A stretch of 64,000 bases of DNA from Adlercreutzia equolifaciens (GTDB lineage: Bacteria; Actinomycetota; Coriobacteriia; Coriobacteriales; Eggerthellaceae). Of this stretch, positions 48,621 to 57,992 are shown piece by piece. The notes beneath the pieces were generated by a model that did not search any database, had not been told where the DNA came from, and was given only the letters and a program-made list of their open reading frames with translations. Numbering within the stretch: the stretch's first letter is position 1; the number at the start of each line of letters is the position of its first letter. Where the stretch lies: the NCBI RefSeq assembly GCF_029076695.1, contig NZ_JARFIK010000002.1:620001-684000 (forward strand), written 5' to 3'. The translations under genes were made by a program, and so were the position numbers.

Positions 48621-49937
48621 GTGAGTGAGACGGTTGCCATTGAGCGCATGGCCTACGGCCCCGAGGGCATCGGTCACCTGGAGAACGGCAAGACGGTTTT
48701 CGTCGAAGGCGCGGTCACCGGAGATACGGTGGCCGTGGAGCTGACCGAGGAGAAGCCCCGCTTCGCCCGAGGGCGCGCCGTGGAGGTGCTCGAGCCCTCG
48801 CCGGCGCGCGTGGCGGTGCCCTGCGCGGCGGGATGCGGCGGCTGCCCCTGGGCGCCGCTGGCCTATGACGCCCAGTTGACTGCCAAGCGCGATGCGGTGG
48901 TAAGCGCCCTGGTGCGCACGGCGAAGCTGCCGACTGAGCGCGCTGAAGCGCTGGTGGCCCCCTGTGTGCCCTCCAAGCGTCAGTGGGGGTACCGCAACAA
49001 GTTGGAGCTGGCCTGCGGGGCCGACGCTGCTGGCCGACTGGTGCTGGGCATGCGCGCCGCCGGCACCGATCAGCTGGTGCCGCTGGAGACGTGCCCCTTG
49101 GCCCACCGTAACATAGAGAATGCCCCGAAGGCCTTGCGCGGGGCGCTGCGCTACTTGTCGGGCGCCGAGGATCTGGGCATCTTCCGGGTGGGTGTGCGCG
49201 GCAGCCTACGCACCCGCGACGTGGAGATCGCCCTGTGGACGAGCCCCGGGGCCTTTCCCCGGGCCGCGGCGGCAAAAACCTTGGGAAGCGCTCTCAAGAA
49301 CACCTCGCTCGTGCGCGTGGTGGCCGAGCCGGGCCGTGCCCGCAAAGTGAAGAAGGTGGAGGCACTCTCGGGCAAAGGGTGCTGGGAGGAGGACTTGGCC
49401 GAAGAGCGCTTCCTTATCAGTGCGCCTTCGTTTTTTCAGGTGAACACTGCTCAGGCCGAAAAGCTCATCGGGCTTGTGCTGGAGGGGCTGGAAGTGGAAG
49501 AGGGCGACTATGTGGCCGACCTCTACTCCGGAGCGGGTACCTTCTCGCTGCCCTTGGCCGCGGCCGGGGCCGAGGTTGTGGCCGTGGAATCGGCCGGCTC
49601 CTCGGTACGCGATCTGCGTCGCAACGCCGAGCGCGCCGGCGTGGATATCGAGGTAGTGGGGGGAGACGCGGCTCGCGAATTGCCCGAGTTGGGCGAACTC
49701 GATGCTCTGGTAGTGGATCCCCCTCGAGCAGGTCTTGCGCCGGGCGTGGTAAGCTCCATTGCCCAGGCCGCCCCGCGCCGCGTGGCCTATGTCAGCTGCG
49801 ATCCTCAAACCTGGGCGCGCGATGTGGCGCTTTTCGAGCAGGAGGGCTATCGGCTGGTGCGCGCCACGCCCGTCGACCTGTTTCCCCAGACCTACCATGT
49901 GGAAGTGGTTAGCATTTTCGAGCGCGTCAGCGGCTAA
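48621..49937 (+). CDS. rlmD: TrmA/RlmD-family RNA (uracil-5-)-methyltransferase
   Basis: 438 residues. An N-terminal TRAM domain (about 1-58) is followed by the cluster motif CAAGCGGCPW (4Fe-4S ligands with a later Cys), the SAM site VADLYSGAGTFSLPLA, DPPRAG and the catalytic cysteine in YVSCDPQTWARD. The family makes m5U in 23S rRNA or tRNA; RlmD (U1939) is the nearest name but the exact target cannot be set from sequence. GTG at 48621 after GAAAGGACG. Confidence 0.88.
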   Translation: MSETVAIERMAYGPEGIGHLENGKTVFVEGAVTGDTVAVELTEEKPRFARGRAVEVLEPSPARVAVPCAAGCGGCPWAPLAYDAQLTAKRDAVVSALVRTAKLPTERAEALVAPCVPSKRQWGYRNKLELACGADAAGRLVLGMRAAGTDQLVPLETCPLAHRNIENAPKALRGALRYLSGAEDLGIFRVGVRGSLRTRDVEIALWTSPGAFPRAAAAKTLGSALKNTSLVRVVAEPGRARKVKKVEALSGKGCWEEDLAEERFLISAPSFFQVNTAQAEKLIGLVLEGLEVEEGDYVADLYSGAGTFSLPLAAAGAEVVAVESAGSSVRDLRRNAERAGVDIEVVGGDAARELPELGELDALVVDPPRAGLAPGVVSSIAQAAPRRVAYVSCDPQTWARDVALFEQEGYRLVRATPVDLFPQTYHVEVVSIFERVSG

Positions 49938-50027
49938 CCTGTTAGAATTAATCACCGTATGCAATGAACCGAACGACCCGTTCAGCGCTCACGCGCAGCG
50001 GGCCTCTAACGGAAAAGGAGGAGCCCC

Positions 50028-50561
50028 ATGGCTCTCTACACCCCTGAATATCAGCCCACGGGCCAGGAAATCGCCGTCATCAACACCTCGAAGGGCACCG
50101 TTCGCGTGCAGCTGGCGGGCAACGACGCCCCCATCCACGTGGGCAACTTCGTCGAGCTGGCCCAGAAGGGCTTCTACGACGGCCTGAAGTTCCATCGCTA
50201 CGTGCCCGGCTTTGTCATTCAGGGCGGCTGCCCCAACACCCGCGAGGCCACGCCCGAGCAGGTGGCTGCTGGCCGCGCCCCCGGCTTCGCCCCCTTCGGC
50301 ACCGGCAACCCCGGCTACTCCATCAAAGAGGAGTACACCACCAACCCCAACAACAAGCATGAGGACGGCGCGCTGGCCATGGCTCGCTCCATGGATCCCA
50401 ACTCCGCCGGCTCCCAGTTCTACCTGTGCCTGGGTCCCCAGCACAACCTGGACTCCGGTTACACGGTGTTCGGCCAGACCATCGAGGGCAAGGACGTCAT
50501 CGGCCAGCTGCGCGCCGGCGATGTCATCGAGTCCATCGTTATCGAGAACGCGGCCGAGTAG
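50028..50561 (+). CDS. Cyclophilin-type peptidyl-prolyl isomerase
   Basis: 177 residues. FHRYVPGFVIQGG, GALAMARSMDPNSAGSQFY and GYTVFGQTIEG are cyclophilin motifs, with the catalytic arginine in FHRYVPG. No signal peptide, so cytoplasmic. It speeds cis-trans proline isomerisation in folding. AAGGAGGAG precedes the ATG. The 92 bases after it contain GC-rich hairpins (for example GGGGC/GCCCC) without a T-run. Confidence 0.93.
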   Translation: MALYTPEYQPTGQEIAVINTSKGTVRVQLAGNDAPIHVGNFVELAQKGFYDGLKFHRYVPGFVIQGGCPNTREATPEQVAAGRAPGFAPFGTGNPGYSIKEEYTTNPNNKHEDGALAMARSMDPNSAGSQFYLCLGPQHNLDSGYTVFGQTIEGKDVIGQLRAGDVIESIVIENAAE

Positions 50562-50653
50562 CCGCGCGGGGCATTCGCTCCCTTCGGCGCCTCTTCGCGG
50601 GGGCGCCGCGGCCCTTCGGGGCCCCTGCAAGAAAAGTCTAGTGAAGGAAGTCT

Positions 50654-52036
50654 ATGAACAACGAGTTATTCGATCGAGCAAATGAGCGCTACCGCCTGCG
50701 TGACTACCGCGGCGCGCTGATGGCTTTCACGGAATGCTTGCAGGACACCCAAAATCCTTTGGCTCCGGGCGAGATGGGTCTTCTCTATCACCAAATTGGC
50801 AACTGCCTGGTGAAGCTGAAGAACCCCACCGAGGCCATCCAGGCCTACAGCCAGGCCACGGCCGACACGGCCTACGGGGCCATGGGCACCGTGGAGTGCA
50901 ACCTGGGCATGGCCTACGCCTCGCTGCGCGATTACGAGAACGCCATCCGCTATTTCGAGCAGGCCGTGCAGGACGAGGCCAACCCCACGCCCTACAAGTC
51001 CTACATGGGCATGGGCAACGCGCTCATGAAGCTGGGCAAGTCCGCCGAGGCCGGTGTGGCCTTCCGCGAGGCGGCTCTGGACGAGTCGAACCCCGATCCC
51101 ACGAAGGCCCTGCTCAACCTTGGTGTGTGCTTCATGGCCCTCAATCGCCCCGCTGATGCGGTGGCCTCTTATGAAAGTGCCATGCAGTTCGACATGCAGC
51201 CCTCGACGCGCAACAAGCTGCAGGCCAGTTTGGGCCAGGCTTACGTGGCCTGCGGCCAGATGGAGAAGGCCGTGCACGCCTTCGAGGAGGCCATTGCCGA
51301 CAAGTCCTACTTCCTGTCCGACTCCGCTAGCGTCGACTATCAGCGCGCCGTGGGCGCCGTGGCCCAGGGCACGGCGGAGTCCAGCCAGGCCACTCAGGTG
51401 CTGCAGCTGGCCGACATGTCCGGTCTGGATGTAGCCGCCGACGGCACCAGCGTCTACGACGAAGCCATGGCCTACGAGGGCGAGGCCTCCGAGCCCTTCT
51501 ACTACGACGAGCCCTACGAGGCCGATCCGGCCAGCTTCCCCGGCTATGTGGGGGCCTACGAGAACGTGGACAACGACCGCTTCTTCAACGCCACCGACGC
51601 CGAGCTTGAGCAGTGGTCGCGCGGTTTGGCCAAGCAGGATCGCAAGCGCCGTAACGTCGGCTTGAAAATCCTGCTGTTCTTCGTCATCGTCATTGTGCTG
51701 GCTGCGGCTGCGGGCGTCTTCGCCTACACCCAGGGCTACGGCTATCCCACCCAAGACGAGGTAACCAAGCAGCTGTTCGCCGATCCGTCGGCAGCGAAGG
51801 ACACGGTGCTTTCCTCCGATTTGGACGAGGGCAAGATCAACGCCATGCTCGATCCGGTGGTTGCCGACAGCAACGTCACCATCGACGGCGTCAACCGCTC
51901 CATGAGCGACTCGACGGTCTATGCCACGGCTACGACCGAGGGCGGCGGCAGCGTCCAGTACAAAATCTCGATGGTGCGCGACGGCATTGGCTGGAAGATT
52001 TCCAACGTAGAGCTGTACTTCCCCAGCCAAAGCTAA
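50654..52036 (+). CDS. TPR-repeat protein with a single membrane helix
   Basis: 460 residues. Residues 1-225 hold about six TPR-like repeats (NERYRLRDYRGALMAF, YENAIRYFEQAV, MEKAVHAFEEAI). An acidic Tyr-rich linker (about 255-315) leads to a membrane helix near 336-357 (LKILLFFVIVIVLAAAAGVF), then a 100-residue external domain (PTQDEVTKQLFADP to the end). So the TPR part is cytoplasmic and the C-terminal part faces out. It may be a scaffold at the membrane; partners are unknown. GAAGGAAG precedes the ATG. Confidence 0.75.
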   Translation: MNNELFDRANERYRLRDYRGALMAFTECLQDTQNPLAPGEMGLLYHQIGNCLVKLKNPTEAIQAYSQATADTAYGAMGTVECNLGMAYASLRDYENAIRYFEQAVQDEANPTPYKSYMGMGNALMKLGKSAEAGVAFREAALDESNPDPTKALLNLGVCFMALNRPADAVASYESAMQFDMQPSTRNKLQASLGQAYVACGQMEKAVHAFEEAIADKSYFLSDSASVDYQRAVGAVAQGTAESSQATQVLQLADMSGLDVAADGTSVYDEAMAYEGEASEPFYYDEPYEADPASFPGYVGAYENVDNDRFFNATDAELEQWSRGLAKQDRKRRNVGLKILLFFVIVIVLAAAAGVFAYTQGYGYPTQDEVTKQLFADPSAAKDTVLSSDLDEGKINAMLDPVVADSNVTIDGVNRSMSDSTVYATATTEGGGSVQYKISMVRDGIGWKISNVELYFPSQS

Positions 52037-52113
52037 GTTATCCGGCATTTTCGGCCCGCGGCCTGCGCCCGGGTCGTTTGCAGTGCAAAACCCCAGAACC
52101 TGAAAGGATCCCT

Positions 52114-52518
52114 ATGGCTATCCAGCAGACCTATTCCATGATCAAGCCCGACGGCGTGCGCAACGGCCACATCGGCGAGATTATCAACCGCTTCGAGCGC
52201 GCCGGCCTGACCGTCGAGCGCATGGAGCTGGGCATGGTTACCCCCGAGCAGGCCAAGGCCAACTACGCCGAGCACGAGGGCAAGCCCTTCTACGACGGCC
52301 TCATTGCCTACATCACCTCCGGCCCCGTGGTGAAGATGGTCATCTCCGGCGAGGGCGCCGTGGCCAAGTGCCGCTCTCTCATGGGCGCCACCAACCCCGC
52401 CGAGGCTGCCCCGGGCACCATCCGCGGCGACTTCGGTCTCATCATGGACGAGAACGTCATCCACGGCTCCGACTCTCCCGAGTCCGCCGAGCGTGAGATT
52501 GGCATCTTCTTCGCCTAA
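52114..52518 (+). CDS. ndk: Nucleoside diphosphate kinase
   Basis: 134 residues, standard length. QQTYSMIKPDGVRNG is the family start and the phospho-histidine loop is ENVIHGSDSPESAEREI. It balances NTP pools by phosphate transfer from ATP. ATG at 52114 follows GAAAGG; an in-frame ATG at 52078 lacks a site. A clear terminator follows. Confidence 0.97.
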   Translation: MAIQQTYSMIKPDGVRNGHIGEIINRFERAGLTVERMELGMVTPEQAKANYAEHEGKPFYDGLIAYITSGPVVKMVISGEGAVAKCRSLMGATNPAEAAPGTIRGDFGLIMDENVIHGSDSPESAEREIGIFFA

Positions 52519-52546
52519 AAGCGAAAGCCGTTGCATCGATTTTTCT

Positions 52547-52574
52547 GAGGGCACCTTCTGGTGCCCTCTTTTTA
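52547..52574 (+). terminator. Rho-independent terminator after ndk
   Basis: GAGGGCACC / GGTGCCCTC, loop TTCT, then TTTTT. Confidence 0.9.
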
Positions 52575-52685
52575 TGGCCGATGGCTCTTAGCGCCCAGGG
52601 CTGAATCTGGCGAGGGGACCGGATTGGTGCTATTCTTGTGCCCTGTTCTTCCAGATACCGCCGTAACGAACTAGGGGAGAGCCTC

Positions 52686-53708
52686 ATGAGAAAACCTTTG
52701 CAGGCTGCATTGGCCGTCATTCTCTCGTTTTCGCTGGCCGTTGCCGTGCCATTGCAGGCCTTTGCCGCCGATAAGACCATCTCTGCCAAAGCGCTGCAGA
52801 CCTCCCTTAACGCCAAGGTGGGCAACCCCGACTTGGGAAAACAATACAAAAGCTGGTGCCTGGCCTTTGTGGCTGACCAGTTTGCCGAAATGGGAGCGGT
52901 CCGCAGCAGCGCCTGTTGCGCGGCCGAGTACGGCCGTTTGCGCGGCGCCGAGGGTTCCATTCTGACCATCAACTCGGTGCCCATCGGCTCCGACGTGTTC
53001 TTCACTAGCGAGTCCACCGTATGCAGCACCTGTACGAACAAGTACGGAAACGGCACCGAGAAGTGGTACGCCGGCCACGTGGGCATTTACGTGGGCGGCG
53101 GCTATGTCATCCATGCCATGAACAACCGCATCGCCAAAGACAAGGTGGTGACGCTTCACAACTTCAAATCCATGGACTACGTGGGCTATGCCGCCCATGG
53201 CGGTGTAAAGATGAAGGCCGATGTGGCCGCTACCACCCACGGCACGGCGCCGGAGTACCCATCAGTGGGCTCAGTGCCGAACTACCTGCCGCCGGGATAC
53301 ACGCCGCCGACGACCGACGAGGCGAACCCGAGCCCCGTGGAGGGCACGCCGCCCGTGGCGCCGTCCGAGCCAGCGGAAGAGCCCGCCGCGCCGGCTCCCA
53401 AGCCCGCGACGGTCAAAAACCCGACAGCCCCGAAATGGAAGTCGCTCAAGACGGCCAAGAAGCGCGTGATCAAAGTGGCGTGGAAGAAAGTGGCGGGCGT
53501 GACGGGCTATCAGGTCCAGTACGCTGCGAACAAGCAGTTCAAACTGTCCCTTACGAAGACGGTGAAGGCGTCGGCCACCTCGGTATCCCTGAAGGCCCGC
53601 TACGCCAAGAAGCGCTACTACGTGAGAGTGCGCGCCTATAAGACCGTCAGCGGCAAGAAGTACTATTCGAAGTGGACGGCCGTTAAATCGGTGACCACCA
53701 AGTCCTAG
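52686..53708 (+). CDS. Secreted NlpC/P60- or CHAP-like hydrolase with C-terminal FN3-like domain
   Basis: 340 residues. A signal peptide ends near AFA (residue 27). The catalytic-type domain (about 30-180) has C58 in SWCLAFVADQF, H131 in AGHVGIYVGGG and H143 in YVIHAM, the Cys-His pattern of NlpC/P60 or CHAP amidases. Extra cysteines (C77, C78, C113, C116) may form disulfides or bind metal. A Pro-rich linker (195-240) leads to a basic fibronectin-type domain (245-340; KVAWKKVAGVTGYQVQYA). It is likely a cell-wall hydrolase acting outside the membrane. The ATG at 52686 follows GGGGAG. Confidence 0.75.
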   Translation: MRKPLQAALAVILSFSLAVAVPLQAFAADKTISAKALQTSLNAKVGNPDLGKQYKSWCLAFVADQFAEMGAVRSSACCAAEYGRLRGAEGSILTINSVPIGSDVFFTSESTVCSTCTNKYGNGTEKWYAGHVGIYVGGGYVIHAMNNRIAKDKVVTLHNFKSMDYVGYAAHGGVKMKADVAATTHGTAPEYPSVGSVPNYLPPGYTPPTTDEANPSPVEGTPPVAPSEPAEEPAAPAPKPATVKNPTAPKWKSLKTAKKRVIKVAWKKVAGVTGYQVQYAANKQFKLSLTKTVKASATSVSLKARYAKKRYYVRVRAYKTVSGKKYYSKWTAVKSVTTKS

Positions 53709-53745
53709 GCTACTATCTGGTTTTTTAGCCGAATATCGAAGTGGG

Positions 53746-53775
53746 TTGCAGGTTTGGCCGCTCACCCTTTACCAT
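53746..53775 (+). promoter_or_regulatory. Candidate promoter of the hydrogenase operon
   Basis: TTGCAG (53746-53751) and TACCAT (53770-53775), spacing 18, about 60 bases before the first gene. Confidence 0.45.
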
Positions 53776-53837
53776 GGAAGAGGCCTTACCAACGCGGTGC
53801 CCTGAGGGGCCCCAAGAAGAGAAGGAACCCATCGCGT

Positions 53838-54863
53838 ATGCTGTATCGCGTTATCGACCGTGACGAGCTGCCTTCGCTGGTTGCGGCGTTTATGGAGCGC
53901 TACGAGGTCATCGCTCCGGTGCAAAGGGGAAGCAAGTACGTGTTTGCGGCCGTCGACTCCTTCGACGACATCGTGCTGGATTATCCCACCACCATTGCCT
54001 CGCCGAAGAAGTACCTGATGCCGGCCAAGGAAACCCTCTTCGAGTTCAACGCCGAAGAGAATGCCGTGACCGACTATACCTGCGAGGTGCCGGCGCGCGT
54101 GCTGTTCGGCGTTCACGCCTGCGACATCAACGGCATGCTCAACCTGAACAGCGTCTTCACCGATCCGCGCTATCCCGATCCGTACTTCCAGGCGCGCAAC
54201 GACGCCACGCTCATTGTGGGCATCGGCTGCACGCCCTCGGAGTTCTGCTTCTGCAACCTGATGGACAGCGAAGAGGCGCGTCCCAGCTACGACTTGTTCC
54301 TGACGGATATCGGCGAGAAGTATCTGGTGTCCATCGGCTCGGTGGTGGCGGCCAATATTCTGGAGGGCGCTTGCACCGTGCGCGAGGCCACCGATGCCGA
54401 CCGTATTGCCTTCCGCGCCGTTACCCGCGCTCGTCAGAAGGCCTTCAACCAGGACATTCCCGACGTGCAGGAAATTCCCATGCTCATGGACGCCTTCCAC
54501 GAGGATCCCTTCTGGGAAGAGCTGGGCGGCCGCTGCCTGTCCTGCAATGCCTGTGCCAACGTGTGCCCCACCTGCTACTGCTTCGATATTCGCGACACGC
54601 TTGATCCGGGCGGCGCCACGGGGCGTCGCGAACGCGTGTGGGATGCCTGCACCTCGCCTCAGTTCGCCATGGTGGCCGGCGGCCACAACTTCCGTCCTAC
54701 GCCCGTGGAGCGCGTGCGCCATCGCATGTACCACAAGCTCAACGGTTTCCTGGCCACCCACGACCGCAGCCTCTGCGTGGGCTGCGGCCGCTGCGCTCTG
54801 GCCTGCAAGGTGGACATCAGCCCCATCGAGGTGCTGAAGTTCTTCGAGAGAAAGGGGGCCTAG
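53838..54863 (+). CDS. hydB: [NiFe] hydrogenase group 3b beta subunit (HydB/AsrA-like, 4Fe-4S)
   Basis: 341 residues. The first 230 follow the HydB/AsrA fold (VLFGVHACDINGML, EFCFCN). The C-terminal ferredoxin domain carries two 4Fe-4S motifs, CLSCNACANVCPTC and CVGCGRCALACKVD. It passes electrons between the flavin subunit and the hydrogenase module. ATG at 53838 gives the family start (MLYRVIDRDEL) with GAAGGAACCC upstream; an earlier frame opening at 53754 would add non-conserved sequence. First gene in the beta-gamma-delta-alpha order of Pyrococcus sulfhydrogenase; the next start is two bases after the stop. Confidence 0.88.
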   Translation: MLYRVIDRDELPSLVAAFMERYEVIAPVQRGSKYVFAAVDSFDDIVLDYPTTIASPKKYLMPAKETLFEFNAEENAVTDYTCEVPARVLFGVHACDINGMLNLNSVFTDPRYPDPYFQARNDATLIVGIGCTPSEFCFCNLMDSEEARPSYDLFLTDIGEKYLVSIGSVVAANILEGACTVREATDADRIAFRAVTRARQKAFNQDIPDVQEIPMLMDAFHEDPFWEELGGRCLSCNACANVCPTCYCFDIRDTLDPGGATGRRERVWDACTSPQFAMVAGGHNFRPTPVERVRHRMYHKLNGFLATHDRSLCVGCGRCALACKVDISPIEVLKFFERKGA

Positions 54864-54865
54864 GG

Positions 54866-55771
54866 ATGCACGCACCCGCAACCAAGGTGGCCATCCATCC
54901 GTTTTCCGATCCGGGCCCCGAGCAAACCGGCGCCCAGCTTATGCACGCGAACCCCTATCGTCCGTGGCCTGCGCGCATCACGTCCATCACCGAGCTGACG
55001 GCCACCGAGAAGCTCTTCGAGTTCCGCTTCATCGACGACCGCATTCGCGCGGCCTTCCATCAGCAGCCGGGCCAGTTCGTGGAACTGTCCATCTTCGGCG
55101 TGGGCGAGGCGCCCATCTCTATTTCCAGCTCGCCCACGAAAGAGGGGTTCATCGAGCTGTGCGTGCGCCGCACGGGCCGCTTCACCGAGCGGCTCCACCA
55201 AATGCAGTGCGGCGACATCGTGGGCATCCGCGGGCCCTTCGGCCGCGGCTTTCCCATCAACGACATGCGCGGCCACGACGTGCTGCTGGTAGCGGGCGGC
55301 TTAGGGATTGCTCCTCTGCGCTCGCTTATCAACAACATTCACGACGAGCGCTCGGAGTTCGGCAAGGTCACTATCATCTACGGCTCCAAGAACCCTTCCG
55401 AGGTTATGTTCCGCCATCAGTTCGAGATGTGGAAGCACCGCAAGGACTTCGATCTCTATCTGACTGTCGACGTGCCCGACGACACCTGGGATGGGGAAGT
55501 GGGCCTGGTCACCAAGCCCTTCGAGCATTTGGAAATCGATGCCGACAACACCTTCGGTGCCTTGTGCGGGCCGCCGGTCATGTACCGCTTCGTGGTGCAG
55601 GAGATGCGCAAGAAGAACATCTCCTATGACCGCATCTACATGAGCTTCGAGCGTCACATGAAGTGCGGCGTGGGGAAGTGCGGCCACTGCCAGATCGGAC
55701 ACCAGTACTGCTGCATTGACGGACCGGTCTTCAACTACTGGGAGGCCAAGAACATCCAGGAGTCGATGTGA
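54866..55771 (+). CDS. hydG: [NiFe] hydrogenase group 3b gamma subunit (FAD/NAD(P) diaphorase)
   Basis: 301 residues. A ferredoxin-reductase fold: FAD site QFVELSIFG and APISISSSP, NAD(P) site LLVAGGLGIAPLRSL, and a C-terminal 2Fe-2S site CGVGKCGHCQIGHQYCC as in PyrK and HydG. It links NAD(P)H to the hydrogenase. The first 35 residues precede the conserved core. The frame runs back into hydB, but ATG at 54866, after AGG, is the plausible start. Confidence 0.88.
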   Translation: MHAPATKVAIHPFSDPGPEQTGAQLMHANPYRPWPARITSITELTATEKLFEFRFIDDRIRAAFHQQPGQFVELSIFGVGEAPISISSSPTKEGFIELCVRRTGRFTERLHQMQCGDIVGIRGPFGRGFPINDMRGHDVLLVAGGLGIAPLRSLINNIHDERSEFGKVTIIYGSKNPSEVMFRHQFEMWKHRKDFDLYLTVDVPDDTWDGEVGLVTKPFEHLEIDADNTFGALCGPPVMYRFVVQEMRKKNISYDRIYMSFERHMKCGVGKCGHCQIGHQYCCIDGPVFNYWEAKNIQESM

Positions 55772-55772
55772 C

Positions 55773-56558
55773 ATGAACGATATTCGCGAAACGCCCGAGA
55801 ACGCGCGGCCGCCCCGCGTCGTGTTCATCGGCCTGGCCAGCTGCTTCGGCTGTCAGATCAACATTACCAACATCGAGGCGCACCTGCTGGAGGTGCTCGG
55901 TCAGATCGATCTGGGCTACTGGCAGCTCACCTCTTCCAAGCCCATGCCCGAGGAGTTCGACGTGGCCGTCATCGAGGGCGCTGTGACCACAGCCGAGGCC
56001 GAAGCCACCGTGCGCGAGGCCCGCGAAAAGGCGAAGACGGTCATCACCATCGGTGCCTGCGCCAACACGGCGGGCATCCCCGGCATGGCGTCGGTGGACT
56101 TTCCGGCCCAGCTGGCCGCGGTCTACGGCGATGGGGCCCCCGATGCCTGCGGCACCCTGCAGGCGCCCGTGCCGGTGAAGAACGTCATCGCGGTGGATTT
56201 CGAGGTGCCCTGCTGTCCCATCGATCCCTACGAGTTCGTCCGCGTGCTGGACAGTGCCCTGTACGGCAGCAACTACCTGCCGGCCACATCGGCGCTCTGC
56301 GGCGAGTGCTCCCGCAACGAGCGTGGCTGTCTGTACGCGCAGGGGCAGATGTGCCTGGGCCTGGTCACCCGGTCGGGCTGCGGTGCGAAGTGCCCGGCCC
56401 TCGGCCGCGCCTGCAACGGCTGCGCAGGGCTGTCTCCCGATGCCAATGTGGCCTCGGCCCGTTACTTCGCGGGGAAGAAGGGCATCGATCCTCAGCGCTT
56501 CGACGAAGCCCTCGGCATGTTCAACACCGTATCCCTTACGGCTGAAGGGGAGGAATAG
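55773..56558 (+). CDS. hydD: [NiFe] hydrogenase group 3b delta (small) subunit
   Basis: 261 residues. The proximal-cluster motif is GLASCFGCQIN, followed by IEGAVTTAEAE, IGACANTAGIPG and VPCCPIDPYE. The C-terminus carries more cluster cysteines (CGECSRNERGC, MCLGLVTRSGCGAKCP, CNGCAG). It conducts electrons from the NiFe site to HydB. The gene starts one base after the hydG stop, so translation is tightly coupled. Confidence 0.9.
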   Translation: MNDIRETPENARPPRVVFIGLASCFGCQINITNIEAHLLEVLGQIDLGYWQLTSSKPMPEEFDVAVIEGAVTTAEAEATVREAREKAKTVITIGACANTAGIPGMASVDFPAQLAAVYGDGAPDACGTLQAPVPVKNVIAVDFEVPCCPIDPYEFVRVLDSALYGSNYLPATSALCGECSRNERGCLYAQGQMCLGLVTRSGCGAKCPALGRACNGCAGLSPDANVASARYFAGKKGIDPQRFDEALGMFNTVSLTAEGEE

Positions 56559-56561
56559 CCC

Positions 56562-57851
56562 ATGGCCACTGCATCCATCACCGTCGACCACGTGGCCCGC
56601 GTCGAGGGCCATGGCGACATTCGCCTGACCATCGAGGACGGCCAGGTTACCACCTGCGAAATGTCCGTGGTCGAGCCGGCGCGCCTGTTCGAGTCCATGG
56701 TGCGCGGCCGCTCCTTCGAGGAGGTGCCCTACATTGCCTCGCGCGTATGCGGCATCTGCTCGTCGAGCCATGTGGTCACCGACATCCGCGCCATCGAGAG
56801 CATTTTCGGCGTTGAGGTAACCGACCGCACCGATGCTCTGCGCGAGCTGCTCGTCTACGGGTCCTTCCTGCAGAACCACGCGACGCACCTGTTCGTGTTC
56901 GCCGCTCCCGATTTCCTGGGGCATCAGTCGGTGTTTCCCCTGGCCGAGACGAACCCGGAGCTGCTGGAGCGCGCCTTGGGGCTGAAAGCCCTGGGCAACG
57001 AACTGTGCACTTTGGTGGGCGGCCGCTCTATCCATCCCATCACGGCCGTGGTGGGCGGTTTCACCCACGAGATCGACGCCGCCGAGTACCGCCGCCTGGC
57101 CGACGCCATGGACGAGGCGCGCGGCTTCGCCCTGCAGGCCGTGGACTTGTTCCGCGATTTCGACACCATCGACGTGCAGACCGAGGGCGATCTTTTGGCC
57201 ATGGTGCAGCCGGGCAGCTATCCGGTGTGCACCTCGGACACGGCGCGGTTCGTGCGGGCCAACTACGAGTTCGATTGCCAGAACGTGGAGGAGGAGATCG
57301 AGGAGTATCCGCAGGCCTCCTCGGCGGCCTTCCTGGCTCGCGCCCGCCGCACGGGCAAGCCCTATCTGACGGCGGCCCTGGCCCGCGTTAATGCTTCTTG
57401 GAACAGTCTGTGCCAAGAAGCCCGCTATGCCGCCGCCAAGGCGGGTCTGCGCCCGCCCGAGTACAACCCCTTCGCCAACAACATTGCCCAGGCGGTGGAG
57501 CTGGTGGACGTGCTCGACCGCTGTGCGGCGCTCTGTCGCCGCCTGGCTGCCGACGAGTTCGCCGACACCAGCGAGCCGGTGGCCTTCACGGTGCGGGGCG
57601 GCAAGGGCGTGGGCTTTACCGAGGCGCCCCGCGGCGCGCTCTTCCATCTGCTCGAGCTGAACGACGAGGGCCGGGTGGAGCGGGCCAGCATCATGACGCC
57701 CACGGCCCAGAACATCGCCAACCTTGAGGCCGACATGCGCCAGCTGGCCGAGAAGATGATCGCCGGCGGCTACGACGCCGACCTCATCCGCCTGGAGGTA
57801 GAGAAGCTCGTCCGCGCCTACGACCCCTGCCTCTCCTGCAGCGTGCATTAG
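56562..57851 (+). CDS. hydA: [NiFe] hydrogenase group 3b large (catalytic) subunit, no C-terminal extension
   Basis: 429 residues. Nickel ligands are C63 and C66 in RVCGICSSSH, and C423 and C426 in DPCLSCSVH. RVEGHGDI at the N-terminus and APDFLG are group 3/4 features. The complex should oxidise or evolve H2 with NAD(P)H or polysulfide. The protein stops exactly at the histidine of the C-terminal motif. Most large subunits carry a short peptide after it, removed by an endopeptidase once Ni is in; here none is encoded. No hyp maturation genes are in the window. The start lies three bases after hydD. Confidence 0.92.
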   Translation: MATASITVDHVARVEGHGDIRLTIEDGQVTTCEMSVVEPARLFESMVRGRSFEEVPYIASRVCGICSSSHVVTDIRAIESIFGVEVTDRTDALRELLVYGSFLQNHATHLFVFAAPDFLGHQSVFPLAETNPELLERALGLKALGNELCTLVGGRSIHPITAVVGGFTHEIDAAEYRRLADAMDEARGFALQAVDLFRDFDTIDVQTEGDLLAMVQPGSYPVCTSDTARFVRANYEFDCQNVEEEIEEYPQASSAAFLARARRTGKPYLTAALARVNASWNSLCQEARYAAAKAGLRPPEYNPFANNIAQAVELVDVLDRCAALCRRLAADEFADTSEPVAFTVRGGKGVGFTEAPRGALFHLLELNDEGRVERASIMTPTAQNIANLEADMRQLAEKMIAGGYDADLIRLEVEKLVRAYDPCLSCSVH

Positions 57852-57870
57852 GGCCGTCCACGGCGAAAAA

Positions 57871-57904
57871 GGGGAGTCTCCGCTGGCTCAAAGGAGGCTC
57901 CCTT
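57871..57904 (+). terminator. Hairpin after the hydrogenase operon
   Basis: GGGAGTCTCC pairs with GGAGGCTCCC (one T-G pair), loop of 11 bases, then TTAC. The T-run is weak, so termination is uncertain. Confidence 0.45.
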
Positions 57905-57939
57905 ACACCTATGGAGTTTCAGCGTCTTTTCAGGGCCTG

Positions 57940-57948
57940 TGCTAAAAT
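57940..57948 (+). promoter_or_regulatory. Extended -10 promoter before mreB
   Basis: TGCTAAAAT, an extended -10 (TGn plus TAAAAT), 45 bases before mreB. No strong -35. Confidence 0.5.
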
Positions 57949-57992
57949 CTAAGGCTGACTGTAATCAAAACGTACCCGAAGGGTTTGCCTGT

